From: Sulfitobacter sp. D7 | Lineage (GTDB): Bacteria; Pseudomonadota; Alphaproteobacteria; Rhodobacterales; Rhodobacteraceae | Assembly: GCF_003611275.1 (NCBI RefSeq) | Contig: NZ_CP020694.1 | Coordinates: 3,132,001-3,196,000, forward strand | Direction: 5' to 3' | Length of the DNA stretch: 64,000 bases | Shown: positions 1 through 8,769 of the stretch, piece by piece | Layout of the letters: the number at the start of each line of letters is the position of its first letter | Position numbering within the stretch: position 1 is the stretch's first letter | Made by a program: the position numbers and the translations under genes | The notes under the pieces: model-generated | Database searches by the model: none | The model's input: only the letters and a program-made list of their open reading frames with translations | Told to the model about the DNA's origin: nothing

Positions 1-267
1 ATAGGTCACTCCTTGGCGTGGCATAGTCCGGGTAGGCGTCATCTAGGCTAACGCTGTGAGATGCCAAGATACAAGTTGCGAATATGTAAGGTTGCCCTGC
101 ACGGGCGGTCCGCCGCGGAGGTTGCCCCATCGAAGGGCGATTTCCCCCGCTTCCGCTCGCGAGAATGTGTAGCCCGACGCCCGGGAACTTCGCAGGCCAG
201 CCGATTTCTCGCCCCAATATTAACAGATTCTTCACTCAAATTAACGATGCGTAAACTGGAGCAGACA
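1..267. other. Leading intergenic region, no recognised gene
   Basis: No convincing gene or RNA is seen here. The histidine kinase frame stays open back to an ATG at position 61, but that extension has no ribosome binding site and does not resemble a sensor domain, so it is treated as upstream sequence. It probably holds the kinase promoter, which I cannot place. Confidence 0.5.
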
Positions 268-1521
268 ATGAGAACCTACCCGATTCCCTTTAACGAAGAA
301 GCCCGCTTGCGCGCCGTTTTTGATGTGCCCGGCCTCACGGCCGAGAACGAAGCTTTGTTCGACACTATCTGCGAGGCCACCCGCCGTCTGCTTGACTGTC
401 CGATTGCACATATCAGCGTCGTGGAGGCCGATACCCAATGGTACAAATCCGTGGTCGGCTACCCGCTGGAACCGATGCCGAAGGACACCGGGTTTTGCAG
501 CCATACGATCATGTCAGACGTGCCACTGGTGGTGCCCGACCTCAGCAAAGACCCCCGATTTGAGCGCCACCCCATGGTTGCCAAGGGCGGACCCGAGGCG
601 CGCTATTACTGCGGCGTGCCGCTGATCCTGTCCTCGGGCCACCGCTTTGGCAGCCTCTGCGCGCTGGACCTGCAACCGCACGAACAGCCCTCCGAGAAAC
701 AGATCGCCCTGTTGGAAGACCTTGGCCGTATGGTCGTCGCGGCGCTTGAGCGCAGCCAGCCGAACGCCCCTGAGCTAAAGGCCGACACCAGCGCCGAATC
801 CACATTTTTAACGCTGGTGGGTCACGAACTGCGAACACCGCTGACGGTTCTCTTCGGCAGCCTGCGCATGTTGGAGGCCAAAGCCGAACAAGGGATTAAT
901 CCGCTGCTGATTCGCTCTGCCCGGCGGTCTGTCGACCACCTCAGCGCGTTGATCGAGACGATCATATCCTATAGCAATGTCAGCACCGGAGAGCTGCGCC
1001 TGAACGAGCGAGAATGCAATCTGAACGATCTTTTGCAATCGGTTTCGGCCCTGCATTTCGCCACCACGGACGCGACCACAAAAACCATCACTCTGCGCGA
1101 CAGCCTGCCGCTTGAGGAAATGCACATAGATGGCGACCAGATCGAATTGGCGGTGACGGCCTTGGTGCTGAACTCGGTGCTGCACGGGGGCAGTGAGATC
1201 GCGCTAGGGACGTTCAAAGACGCCGAGGGCAATATCGAGATTTCGATCACCGACAATGGCTCTTTTGACGATCACGTCGACCTTGCCGAGCTTTACAAAC
1301 CCTTTGTCGTCGGCGGCATGATGGACCATCGCAGCACCAAGGGCGGGCTGGGCCTTGGCCTGCCGCTGACCCGCAAGCTGATCGAAATGCACGGCGGGGA
1401 TTTCGAGGTGCATGTAGAGGCGGGCCGCAGCCGCGCCGTGATCCGCCTGCCCGCGTGGCGCTGCGACATCGGCGGGATCGCCGCGGCAAACGTCGCCGCC
1501 CCGGTGATCGCGGCTCAGTAA
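268..1521 (+). CDS. GAF-domain sensor histidine kinase
   Basis: Soluble two-component sensor kinase of 417 residues, expected to autophosphorylate and pass phosphate to an unidentified response regulator. An N-terminal GAF domain (about 25-162, with DTGFCSHTIM and the CGVPL core) precedes a HisKA dimerisation domain with the H-box GHELRTPLT (phospho-acceptor His186). The ATPase domain shows the N-box ALVLNSVLHGG (Asn302), G1 ITDNGS and G2 KGGLGLGL. No membrane segment is visible, so it should be cytoplasmic. The start at 268 is chosen because GGAG lies at 258-261 with 6 nt spacing; ATG 247 and ATG 61 are alternatives. No response regulator is adjacent. The GAF type is the same as in the kinase at 25552-26643. 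Confidence 0.88.
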   Translation: MRTYPIPFNEEARLRAVFDVPGLTAENEALFDTICEATRRLLDCPIAHISVVEADTQWYKSVVGYPLEPMPKDTGFCSHTIMSDVPLVVPDLSKDPRFERHPMVAKGGPEARYYCGVPLILSSGHRFGSLCALDLQPHEQPSEKQIALLEDLGRMVVAALERSQPNAPELKADTSAESTFLTLVGHELRTPLTVLFGSLRMLEAKAEQGINPLLIRSARRSVDHLSALIETIISYSNVSTGELRLNERECNLNDLLQSVSALHFATTDATTKTITLRDSLPLEEMHIDGDQIELAVTALVLNSVLHGGSEIALGTFKDAEGNIEISITDNGSFDDHVDLAELYKPFVVGGMMDHRSTKGGLGLGLPLTRKLIEMHGGDFEVHVEAGRSRAVIRLPAWRCDIGGIAAANVAAPVIAAQ

Positions 1522-1529
1522 TTTTGAAG

Positions 1530-1562
1530 CGCGGGGCGCGCACTATGCCGCGCCCCGCTCTT
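1530..1562. terminator. Bidirectional hairpin terminator
   Basis: Perfect inverted repeat GCGGGGCGCG (1531-1540) and CGCGCCCCGC (1549-1558) with an 8-nt loop, followed by TCTTTG. It lies between the convergent kinase and alpha/beta hydrolase genes and can serve both. Confidence 0.7.
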
Positions 1563-1565
1563 TGC

Positions 1566-2387
1566 TCAGGCTCCGTCGACCGTGCGGATCAATGCGTTGA
1601 TCTCTTCCGCCAATAGGTCCGGGTGATCCTCAGGCGTGAAGTGTTTGCCCCCTTCAATCCGCCGCAGCGGTGCATTCAGATCTTTCGCAAGCCGCTCCCC
1701 ATATTCGAGCTTTTGAAACTCATCGGCCGCGCCCCAAACGATCCGAGCGGGGATGTTGAGCGTGGGCAGCTTATCCGCGATGGCCTGGGTGTCTTCCACA
1801 TCCAGCGACTGCGCCTGCCGGACAAAGGCTTCGGCCTCTCCATGTTGGGCGTAATGCGGGGCATGGGCATCAAAGGCAGCCTCGGCGGCGGCGTCGGTCT
1901 CATGCCCCTTTGAAAACATCATCTTCAGCAACTGGTGGAACGACCCATCGGGCGCATGTTTCGCCACGCCGCCAGTCTTGGCCACGGCGCTGACCAGCGG
2001 CACGGGCCATGAATCATAGCTGATCGCATTCGTCAAAAGCAGCCCGCTGACCATTTCAGGATGACGCACCGCCGCAATTTGCGCGACACCGCCGCCAAGG
2101 TCATGTGCGGCAAGGATCGCACGCGAGATGCCCTGATCGCGCATCCAAGCGACCAGATAGTCCGCTTGGGCCGAGACCGAAATATCACGCCCTTCGCCCT
2201 GCGGGATCGAGGCACCATACCCCGGCATTTCCCAAGCGAGCACCCGGCGCCCGGCGACCTTCGGGGCGACATCCCGCCAAAGCGCGGGGCATGTGGGAAT
2301 ACCGTGAAGTAGGATGACAGGATCACCCGCCCCCGTCTCTTCCCAACGCATTTCGATCCCATTGACCGTGGTTGTATGACTTTGCAT
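1566..2387 (-). CDS. Alpha/beta-fold hydrolase with Asp nucleophile (haloalkane dehalogenase/epoxide hydrolase-like)
   Basis: A 273-residue alpha/beta hydrolase. The oxyanion-hole motif LLHGIPT is near residue 26. The nucleophile elbow is AAHDLGGG, putting Asp (D96) where esterases have Ser; this is the arrangement of haloalkane and fluoroacetate dehalogenases and epoxide hydrolases. The likely catalytic His is H249 in GGKHFTPEDHP. AAAGGAG sits 7 nt before the ATG. There is no signal peptide. Its substrate cannot be read from the sequence. It stands alone between two terminators. Confidence 0.8.
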   Translation of the reverse strand: MQSHTTTVNGIEMRWEETGAGDPVILLHGIPTCPALWRDVAPKVAGRRVLAWEMPGYGASIPQGEGRDISVSAQADYLVAWMRDQGISRAILAAHDLGGGVAQIAAVRHPEMVSGLLLTNAISYDSWPVPLVSAVAKTGGVAKHAPDGSFHQLLKMMFSKGHETDAAAEAAFDAHAPHYAQHGEAEAFVRQAQSLDVEDTQAIADKLPTLNIPARIVWGAADEFQKLEYGERLAKDLNAPLRRIEGGKHFTPEDHPDLLAEEINALIRTVDGA

Positions 2388-2464
2388 GTCGCGTCTCCTT
2401 TCGGTGTGGACGTTTCATGGCCCAACACCCGCATGAAGAAGACGTTCCGCCGCGCCCAAACGCA

Positions 2465-2488
2465 AAAGCCGCCCCAGAGGGCGGCTTT
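2465..2488 (-). terminator. Rho-independent terminator of the cytochrome c gene
   Basis: Inverted repeat AAAGCCGCCC (2465-2474) and GGGCGGCTTT (2479-2488) with a 4-nt loop. Read on the minus strand it ends in a T-rich tract, just after the cytochrome c stop. Confidence 0.75.
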
Positions 2489-2511
2489 CACTCACGCAAT
2501 GCAGCGTGGAA

Positions 2512-3012
2512 TTAGTTGGAAACGCTTTGTAGGTAAGCGATCACGTCAGCGCGGTCTTCGACTTTACGCAGACCGGCGAAACCCATGGTGGTGCCGGGGG
2601 CATAGCCTTTGGGGCTCGTGAGGAAGGCGCTCAGCTCTTCCGGGGTCCATGCACCTTCGAGCGAGGTCAGAGCGCCGGAATACCCGAAACCGTCAACCGA
2701 GGCGATATCGCGGTCGACCACACCGTCAAGGTGCGGACCAACGGCGTTGGAGCCGTCGACCTTGTGGCACGCGGCGCATTTGCGGAACACTTTAGAGCCG
2801 CTGTCGGCATCGCCTTCGGCCATCACGGCGGTAAAGTCGATCTCTTCGCCGCCTTCGTCACCACCGGCATCGGCCACTTCGATCACATAGGACGCTTCCC
2901 CATGTGCATCGGCGTGGTAAATCTCTTCCCCCGCCCATTTGCCCAGCAGAAGTACCAACCAGGCGCCGAATACGCCGGCTGCGATTTTGGTCAGGGTCAT
3001 TGTATCGAACAT
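2512..3012 (-). CDS. cycM: Membrane-anchored c-type cytochrome (cytochrome cy/CycM type)
   Basis: A 166-residue electron carrier, expected to shuttle electrons from the cytochrome bc1 complex to terminal oxidases. One N-terminal transmembrane segment (about 7-24) acts as an uncleaved anchor. An acidic Gly/Glu-rich linker (about 45-70) follows. The class I haem domain has CAACH (Cys79, Cys82, His83) and a likely axial Met in TTMGFAGL (Met143). Domain order matches cytochrome cy of Rhodobacter. ATG 3012 is used although its ribosome binding site is weak; ATG 3000 in the same frame is an alternative. It is divergent from the prephenate dehydratase gene. Confidence 0.87.
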   Translation of the reverse strand: MFDTMTLTKIAAGVFGAWLVLLLGKWAGEEIYHADAHGEASYVIEVADAGGDEGGEEIDFTAVMAEGDADSGSKVFRKCAACHKVDGSNAVGPHLDGVVDRDIASVDGFGYSGALTSLEGAWTPEELSAFLTSPKGYAPGTTMGFAGLRKVEDRADVIAYLQSVSN

Positions 3013-3166
3013 GCGTCAGGGTCCATCACTTGGTATTGGCACCATGGGCGGGCCATGGTTCTTGGCATCGTTGCCCGCGTATCTATTGCTTTCCCTTGGC
3101 GCAGGCAAGGTGTAGTTACCGCGACCAATTGCCCTTCTCCGCGCCTTTTGCAGCAGGATACGATCC

Positions 3167-4024
3167 ATGACCGCCCAGACCACGCCGCGCATCGCCTTCC
3201 AAGGGGCCCTTGGCGCCTATAGTCACGAGGCCTGCCTTCAAGCTTGCCCCGACATGGAACCGGTGCCCTGCCAGTCGTTCGAAGGGGTGATCCGCGCCGT
3301 AAATGAAGGGCGCGCCGAATTGGCGATGCTGCCGGTGGAGAACACGACCTATGGCCGTGTGGCCGATATCCACCGCCTGCTGCCGGAAAGCGGACTGCAT
3401 ATCATCGGCGAAGCTTTCGTTCGGGTGCGCATCGCTCTGATGGCCCGCCCCGGCGTGGCATTAAAAGACATCAAACACGTCCGCGCGCATCTGGTGCTGC
3501 TGCCGCAGGCGCGCAGTTTCTTGCAGCAACATGGGATCACCTCTGAACCCGCCGCCGATTCCGCCGGTGCCGCCGCCGAACTGGCCGCCACCGAGGGCTG
3601 CACCGATGGTGTTCTCGCCGGAGAGGTCGCGGCAGAGATCAACGGCCTGACCGTGCTGGCCCGCGATATTGAGGATATGGACCACAACACCACCCGCTTT
3701 CTGCTGATGGCGCCTGAGATCGACCTGTCCCCCCGGGCCGAGCGGATGCTGACCACCTTCGTCTTTGAAGTGCGCAACATCCCCGCCGCGCTTTACAAGG
3801 CGATGGGGGGCTTTGCGACCAATGGGGTGAACATGACCAAGCTCGAAAGCTATATGGTCGGCGGGTCCTTCACCGCGACACAGTTCTACGCCGATATCGA
3901 GGGCCATCCCGAAGACCCGGCGGTGAAACGCGCGCTGGATGAATTGGGGTATTTCACCAATAAGCTGGAAATTCTCGGCGCCTACCCCGCCCATCCCGGC
4001 CGGGGCGCGCCGAGCGGGATGTAG
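3167..4024 (+). CDS. pheA: Prephenate dehydratase
   Basis: A 285-residue monofunctional prephenate dehydratase (prephenate to phenylpyruvate, the phenylalanine branch). The catalytic half begins IAFQGALGAYSHEA, contains LPVENTTYGRV, and ends with the NTTRFLLM segment carrying the TRF motif. A C-terminal ACT domain (about 195-275) follows. There is no chorismate mutase domain. The ACT segment that usually reads ESRP is LESYMVGG here, so feedback control by phenylalanine may differ. It is divergent from the cytochrome c gene and has no operon partner in view. Confidence 0.93.
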   Translation: MTAQTTPRIAFQGALGAYSHEACLQACPDMEPVPCQSFEGVIRAVNEGRAELAMLPVENTTYGRVADIHRLLPESGLHIIGEAFVRVRIALMARPGVALKDIKHVRAHLVLLPQARSFLQQHGITSEPAADSAGAAAELAATEGCTDGVLAGEVAAEINGLTVLARDIEDMDHNTTRFLLMAPEIDLSPRAERMLTTFVFEVRNIPAALYKAMGGFATNGVNMTKLESYMVGGSFTATQFYADIEGHPEDPAVKRALDELGYFTNKLEILGAYPAHPGRGAPSGM

Positions 4025-4039
4025 GCTAGGCGCGCAGGC

Positions 4040-4513
4040 TCAGACTTTGACGCCGCGGGCGTGACGCTCTTCCATACCGCGGGCATATTCCGCCACGCGG
4101 TCCTTGTATTTCTTGGTTAGGGTCGTCTTGGCCAGCTTGAGCGATTGCACCCAGAGCCGCGCGGAAAGGGTCAGCGGCTTGATCTCAAGCGCTACCAACA
4201 CGCGCGTGCTGTTGCGCGACAGGGGCATCAATTCAAACGACATTTGCCCCGCCAACCCCTGTGACATGCTGTCGATCACCATCTCGTTGGGCCGGTCGAA
4301 GGTCACCATCTCAAGCGTCAGCTCGCGCCGCTTGCCGCGCAGGGGGAAGACCGCGTTCCAAGTCATTCCCACACCGGGCTGATGCATCGTATCGGCGCGC
4401 TGCACCTCGGCACCGCGCCGCATGGCCGCCCGCTCAAAGCTCTCAAAATCGCACAACATGTCAAAGACCGCTTCGATCGGGGCTTCGACGTCTTCTTTGG
4501 TCGAGAATTTCAT
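4040..4513 (-). CDS. SRPBCC (START-like) family protein
   Basis: A 157-residue protein of the SRPBCC/polyketide-cyclase-like fold, which forms a deep hydrophobic ligand pocket. The start MKFSTKEDVEAPIEAVFDML and a C-terminal amphipathic helix (LWVQSLKLAKTTL region) fit the family. No ligand or catalytic residues can be named. ATG 4513 is preferred over an upstream GTG at 4549 because homologous domains start at this strand; neither has a strong ribosome binding site. It is convergent with pheA and upstream of nothing on its strand, so it may be monocistronic or follow nudC (72 nt away). Confidence 0.72.
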   Translation of the reverse strand: MKFSTKEDVEAPIEAVFDMLCDFESFERAAMRRGAEVQRADTMHQPGVGMTWNAVFPLRGKRRELTLEMVTFDRPNEMVIDSMSQGLAGQMSFELMPLSRNSTRVLVALEIKPLTLSARLWVQSLKLAKTTLTKKYKDRVAEYARGMEERHARGVKV

Positions 4514-4585
4514 TCCGTCCGTTCCAATTCTTCTGCTCGCATTTGCCACCCCTGCCGCTTTGACCGGGCCTGTTAGGTCGGTGTA

Positions 4586-5554
4586 TCAGGTCAGTGTATC
4601 CGCAAGCCAGTTTTCCAGCAAGAAATGCGCGATGGCCCCGCGACGGGCGGGCAGCAGACGCGGGTGACTTCCGGCAAAGACATCCATCATCTCTTCGCGG
4701 GTGACCCAAAGCGCGTCTTCGATCTCAACCGGGTCAATGGTCAGGTCGCGGCTCAGCGCTTCGCCAGCGCAGCCCAACATCAGCGAGGCCGGAAAGGGCC
4801 ATGGCTGGCTGGAGAGGTAGCTCACCGCGCCGACCTGCACCCCTGCTTCTTCAAAAACCTCCCGCCGCACGGCGGCCTCTACCGTCTCTCCCGGTTCGAC
4901 AAAGCCTGCCAGCAGGGAATACATCCCCTCGGGCCAGCCGGGGGAGCGGCCCATGAGAACGGAATTGCCATGGGTAATCAACATGATAACCACCGGATCG
5001 GTGCGCGGAAAATGCGCCCCTCCGCAATCGGGGCAGACGCGCTGCCACCCGCCTTGGGCCGGATCGGTCGCAGCGCCGCAGCGCGCGCAATGGCGGTGCG
5101 TTTCGTGCCAACCGAGGATCGCCTTGCCGCTGGCAGCCAGTTCGGCATCGCGCGGGTCAAGCCATGTCATCACCCGCCGCAACTCGGCGAATGCCATGTC
5201 ATCGCCCAGCAGTGGGTGCCGCTGCTCGCTGGGGTCAAGGAACGCCCCCAGTTGCGATTGGTCCAGATCGGCAGGCTGCCAGCCTGAAATATCGACGGCA
5301 AAGCGCGCGGCCCCGTCCTCACGGCCCAGCAAGATCGGCGCGGCAGCGGCCTCTTGCAGCGCCGGGTGATCCATCGCCAATCGGACCAAACCGGCAGGGC
5401 GTTCAGGCGCGATCAGGGGTTTGCCACGCCAAAAGACGATGGCGCGCGCCGCAGGGTCGGCGCGAAGCTGCGCCAACGCTTCCGGGTTGCCGCGTATCTC
5501 TCCCGCCCGATCAAGGGCCGAGCCTCCAAAGGTTACCGTCTCCGCGTGACGCAT
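4586..5554 (-). CDS. nudC: NAD+ diphosphatase (Nudix, NudC type)
   Basis: A 322-residue Nudix hydrolase that splits NAD(H) to NMN(H) and AMP and, in characterised homologues, removes NAD caps from RNA. It has a four-Cys zinc ribbon (Cys156, 159, 174, 177), a Nudix box (about 217-239, GFVEPGETVEAAVRREVFEE) and the SQPWPFPAS signature (about 249-257) that marks NADH pyrophosphatases. The start at 5554 has GGGAG about 6 nt upstream; an extension to 5671 has no such signal. It is divergent from the cyclic phosphodiesterase gene. Confidence 0.93.
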   Translation of the reverse strand: MRHAETVTFGGSALDRAGEIRGNPEALAQLRADPAARAIVFWRGKPLIAPERPAGLVRLAMDHPALQEAAAAPILLGREDGAARFAVDISGWQPADLDQSQLGAFLDPSEQRHPLLGDDMAFAELRRVMTWLDPRDAELAASGKAILGWHETHRHCARCGAATDPAQGGWQRVCPDCGGAHFPRTDPVVIMLITHGNSVLMGRSPGWPEGMYSLLAGFVEPGETVEAAVRREVFEEAGVQVGAVSYLSSQPWPFPASLMLGCAGEALSRDLTIDPVEIEDALWVTREEMMDVFAGSHPRLLPARRGAIAHFLLENWLADTLT

Positions 5555-5720
5555 GGTGCTCTCCCGATACCGGCCCGATACAGGCTTTGTGCGTTTCGCC
5601 CAGCCATGCCACGGCGCAGGCGATATTGGCAATCCCAAGCCCCCTTGCCAGAGCGGTTGAAATCTGGTCATATAAAAACAGCTTTAGGTTGTGTAATTTT
5701 AACGAGTAATTCCCTTTACG

Positions 5721-7565
5721 GTGAACAAGCGCAGCACATATGTCACGGCCGGTGTCGTTCCCCCCGAGGGGGGCACCCCGGTCGGGGCACGTCTGCGCAT
5801 ATTGGCCACGACTGATTTGCACATGCAGATCGTGGGCCATGATTATGTGGGCGACCGTTCGGTGGGGCACCATGGGCTGGCCGGGGTTGCCACGCTGATC
5901 CGCGCCGCCCGGCAAGAGGCCGCTGAACAGGGCGCGGCCTGTCTCTTGCTCGACAATGGTGATCTGTTGCAGGGCAATGCCTTGGGCGACCAACTCGCCC
6001 AGATGCCGGTCACCCCCACGCATCCGCTTGTCGCCTGTGTAAACGATCTGCGATATGATGGCTTGGGCTTGGGCAATCACGACCTTGATCATGGTCTGCC
6101 CTATCTGCGCGCCGTGGCGGGCGCGATTGATATGCCGCTGATCTCAACCAATCTGCATCTGACCGATCCCGGCCCCCTGCGCCGCTGGGCCGTTGTGTCA
6201 TGCCTGCTGCCCGCTGTTGGGGGGCATCCCTCCTCTACGCTGCAGGTTGGCCTGCTTTCCGTTCTGCCGGGCCGCACGGCGATTTGGAACCGCGAGGTCT
6301 TGGAAGACGCGGCTGAGATCGTCAGCCCCCTCGAAAGCCTGCGCAGCGCCGCCCTGAGGCTGCGGGCAGAGGGGGCCGACCTGACCGTGCTGCTGGCCCA
6401 TATGGGCATCCCCCAAAAAGGAGAGATCGCCGCCGAAGAAGACATCTGCGCCTTGGCTCAGATCGAAGGGATCGACGCCGTAATCACCGGCCACACCCAC
6501 CTTCGGTTTCCCGGCGCGGACCACGGCCCGCGCAAGGGGGTCGACACGCAGGCAGGCACCCTGTCCAACCGACCGGCGGCAATGCCGGGGTTTGGCGGGT
6601 CCGATTTGGCGGTGCTGGATTTGGCCCTTGAACGGGACGCACGGGGGGGCTGGCGGGTGTCGCAGCATCACAGCCACCTGCGCGACAACAGCGCGCAAAC
6701 GCTGGCCGACCCCGTGGTGCTCAGTGCCGCGCGGATCAGCCACATTGGCACCCGCAAGCATCTGGAAGAGGTGGTCGGCCACACCGGGACGGCGCTGCAC
6801 AACTACTTTGCCCTTGCCATGCCCACCCCCATCGACGCGCTGACCGCCCGTGCGCAGGCCGAGGTGATACGCATAGGCGTGGCGGGCACGGCGGACAGCG
6901 CATTGCCCATCCTCGCGGCCACGGCGGCACATACGGCGGGCGGGCGTGGCGGGCCCGAGCATTTTTTGCACATCCCCCCCGGTGCGGTGCAGCGCCGCCA
7001 TATCGCCGGGCTGGTTCCTTATCAAAACGCGGTCTGGGCGCTGCGTATCACGGGGGCTGACCTCCGGCGACGGCTGGAAAAAGCGGCCGAGGTTTTCGCC
7101 CCGCTTGGCAGTGCGACAGGTCCGCTTCTCGATCCCTGCCGCCCGCCTTTTCACTGCGATACGATCTACGGCGTGACCTATGCAATCGACCCCCACCGCC
7201 CCCGTGGGGCGCGCATCACGGCGCTGTCGTGGCAGGGGGGTCCTGTCGAGCCGGACCAACGGTTTCTATTGGCAACCAACCAGTTTCGCGCAGCGGGCGG
7301 CGGCGGATTTGACCGTGCACCCATCGCAAATGTCGCCCTGCGCAGCCCCCTGCCCCTGACCGAGGCGCTGATCGCCGCCCTCGCGCCGAGCCCAGACCAC
7401 CCATGGTCCAGCGCTCACCCATGGCACTTCGATGCGACCGGAGCGCAAGCGGTCCACTATACCTCACCGGGCGCGCTGCCCTTTCTTAATGATATCGCGC
7501 ATCTGTCGCCCGATCCCCGCGGAATAACGGCATCGGGCTTTGCCCAGATCTGGATCCGCTTGTGA
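5721..7565 (+). CDS. cpdB: 2',3'-cyclic-nucleotide 2'-phosphodiesterase/3'-nucleotidase family
   Basis: A 614-residue protein of the 5'-nucleotidase/CpdB family. An N-terminal calcineurin-like metallophosphoesterase domain carries ATTDLHMQI, LLDNGDLLQGN, GLGNHDLDHG and GHTHLRFPG, which supply the metal ligands. The C-terminal nucleotide-binding domain ends with NQFRAAGGGGFDRAP. Characterised CpdB proteins are periplasmic, but no signal peptide is visible: the catalytic domain begins about 25 residues in. The start codon is GTG. The gene ends 38 nt before the SRP RNA start, and its last codons overlap the SRP RNA promoter. Confidence 0.85.
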   Translation: MNKRSTYVTAGVVPPEGGTPVGARLRILATTDLHMQIVGHDYVGDRSVGHHGLAGVATLIRAARQEAAEQGAACLLLDNGDLLQGNALGDQLAQMPVTPTHPLVACVNDLRYDGLGLGNHDLDHGLPYLRAVAGAIDMPLISTNLHLTDPGPLRRWAVVSCLLPAVGGHPSSTLQVGLLSVLPGRTAIWNREVLEDAAEIVSPLESLRSAALRLRAEGADLTVLLAHMGIPQKGEIAAEEDICALAQIEGIDAVITGHTHLRFPGADHGPRKGVDTQAGTLSNRPAAMPGFGGSDLAVLDLALERDARGGWRVSQHHSHLRDNSAQTLADPVVLSAARISHIGTRKHLEEVVGHTGTALHNYFALAMPTPIDALTARAQAEVIRIGVAGTADSALPILAATAAHTAGGRGGPEHFLHIPPGAVQRRHIAGLVPYQNAVWALRITGADLRRRLEKAAEVFAPLGSATGPLLDPCRPPFHCDTIYGVTYAIDPHRPRGARITALSWQGGPVEPDQRFLLATNQFRAAGGGGFDRAPIANVALRSPLPLTEALIAALAPSPDHPWSSAHPWHFDATGAQAVHYTSPGALPFLNDIAHLSPDPRGITASGFAQIWIRL

Positions 7566-7568
7566 GGC

Positions 7569-7597
7569 TTGCACTTCGATCCTCCCCCTCCTATATG
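7569..7597 (+). promoter_or_regulatory. Promoter of the SRP RNA gene
   Basis: TTGCAC (7569-7574), 17-bp spacer, TATATG (7592-7597). The predicted start near 7603 matches the 5' end of the RNA stem. The -35 box overlaps the cpdB stop region. Confidence 0.65.
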
Positions 7598-7602
7598 GGC
7601 CT

Positions 7603-7698
7603 TGAGAGGTTGGTGCGGGCAAGCGCCTCGCCAACCCGGTCAGATCCGGAAGGAAGCAGCCGTAACGAGCCCCGCTTGGGTCGTTATCAGCCTCTCAC
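7603..7698 (+). ncRNA. ffs: Signal recognition particle RNA, small bacterial (4.5S) type
   Basis: The conserved apical-loop segment GGTCAGATCCGGAAGGAAGC lies at 7639-7658, the Ffh-binding domain of 4.5S RNA. Terminal stem arms TGAGAGG (7603-7609) and CCTCTCA (7691-7697) close a single hairpin of about 96 nt. It forms the SRP with Ffh and targets nascent membrane proteins to FtsY. Nearness to dnaX is common in alphaproteobacteria; here two genes lie between. Confidence 0.93.
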
Positions 7699-7871
7699 CA
7701 CCGTCGCATTGTGCAGCAATGCGACGCCCCGGCAGTCGCTCCGCAGGAACGATGAAAGGGGTAGATTCTCCAAAGAAATTGTCGCGGTTGAGAGATAACA
7801 GGCCCGCCGACATGCCCCGCCTGCGGGCACCACGGGCATCGCCCCCTAGGGAGGGCGCCGCCCACATCATC

Positions 7872-8705
7872 TTACAGCCGATCCGCCTCAAATGTATCAC
7901 AGGCCGCGATCTCGCCGCTCTCAAAGCCCCGTTCGAACCAACGCGCGCGTTGCTCTGACGTGCCATGGGTAAAGGTATGCGGTTGTGGCACCTGACCGGC
8001 CTGCCGTTGCAAATGGTCATCCCCGATCATCCGCGCCGCATTCAGAGCTTCCTGAAGGTCGCCTTTCTCCATCAACCCTTCGACGTTCGACGCCCAGATC
8101 CCTGAAAAACAATCAGCCATCAGCTCAAGCCGCACGGTCAGGGCATTCGCCTCTACCTGAGAGGACTGCTGCCGCATCCGGGCCACCTGCGGCAAGACGC
8201 CGATCTCATTCTGCACATGGTGGGCGACCTCATGCGCGATCACATAGGCTGCCGCGAAATCGCCCTCGGCCCCAAGACGCTGGTCCAGCGTGCGGAAAAA
8301 GGCGGTGTCGAGATAGGCCATGTTGTCCGCCGGGCAGTAAAAGGGGCCGGTTGCGCCGGAGGCACCGCCACAGGCGCTTTGGGTGACGTTTTCGAATACG
8401 ACAAGCTTGGGCGGCGTATAGGTTTCCCCCAGTTGCTCTTGGAAAATACGGCTCCAGACCTGTTCTGTCGTGGTCAGCACGCGGGCGGCGAAATCGACTT
8501 GCGGGTCTTCGCTGTCGCTCAGCGGGCGGGACTGCTGGACCTGACCGCCGCCTTGGCCGGTCAATAGCGGGGTCACGTCGATGCCGGTGAAATATCCAAT
8601 GGCCATAACCGCCAGAACGCCCACCAGACCAAGTCCGCCCGCCTTACCGGCCCCTCCGCTACGGCGAATGACATTCTTGCTCCGCCCAATTCCCCGCAAA
8701 CGCAT
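7872..8705 (-). CDS. Neutral zinc metallopeptidase (YpfJ family)
   Basis: A 277-residue membrane-anchored putative metallopeptidase. A basic N-terminus and one transmembrane segment (about 22-40) are followed by a Ser/Gly/Gln linker. The peptidase domain has HEVAHH (zinc ligands His158 and His162, catalytic Glu159) and the ELMADCFSG helix (about 194-202) that supplies the third ligand. The active domain should face the periplasm. The start at 8705 has GGGGGA upstream; a longer frame to 8963 would overlap the divergent DUF202 gene and is rejected. No substrate is known. Confidence 0.85.
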   Translation of the reverse strand: MRLRGIGRSKNVIRRSGGAGKAGGLGLVGVLAVMAIGYFTGIDVTPLLTGQGGGQVQQSRPLSDSEDPQVDFAARVLTTTEQVWSRIFQEQLGETYTPPKLVVFENVTQSACGGASGATGPFYCPADNMAYLDTAFFRTLDQRLGAEGDFAAAYVIAHEVAHHVQNEIGVLPQVARMRQQSSQVEANALTVRLELMADCFSGIWASNVEGLMEKGDLQEALNAARMIGDDHLQRQAGQVPQPHTFTHGTSEQRARWFERGFESGEIAACDTFEADRL

Positions 8706-8769
8706 CCGACCGTCCCCCGCTATGTCAAAGTTTATTGCCACATGAACGCGTAAAGAGCAGATTGGTTCA

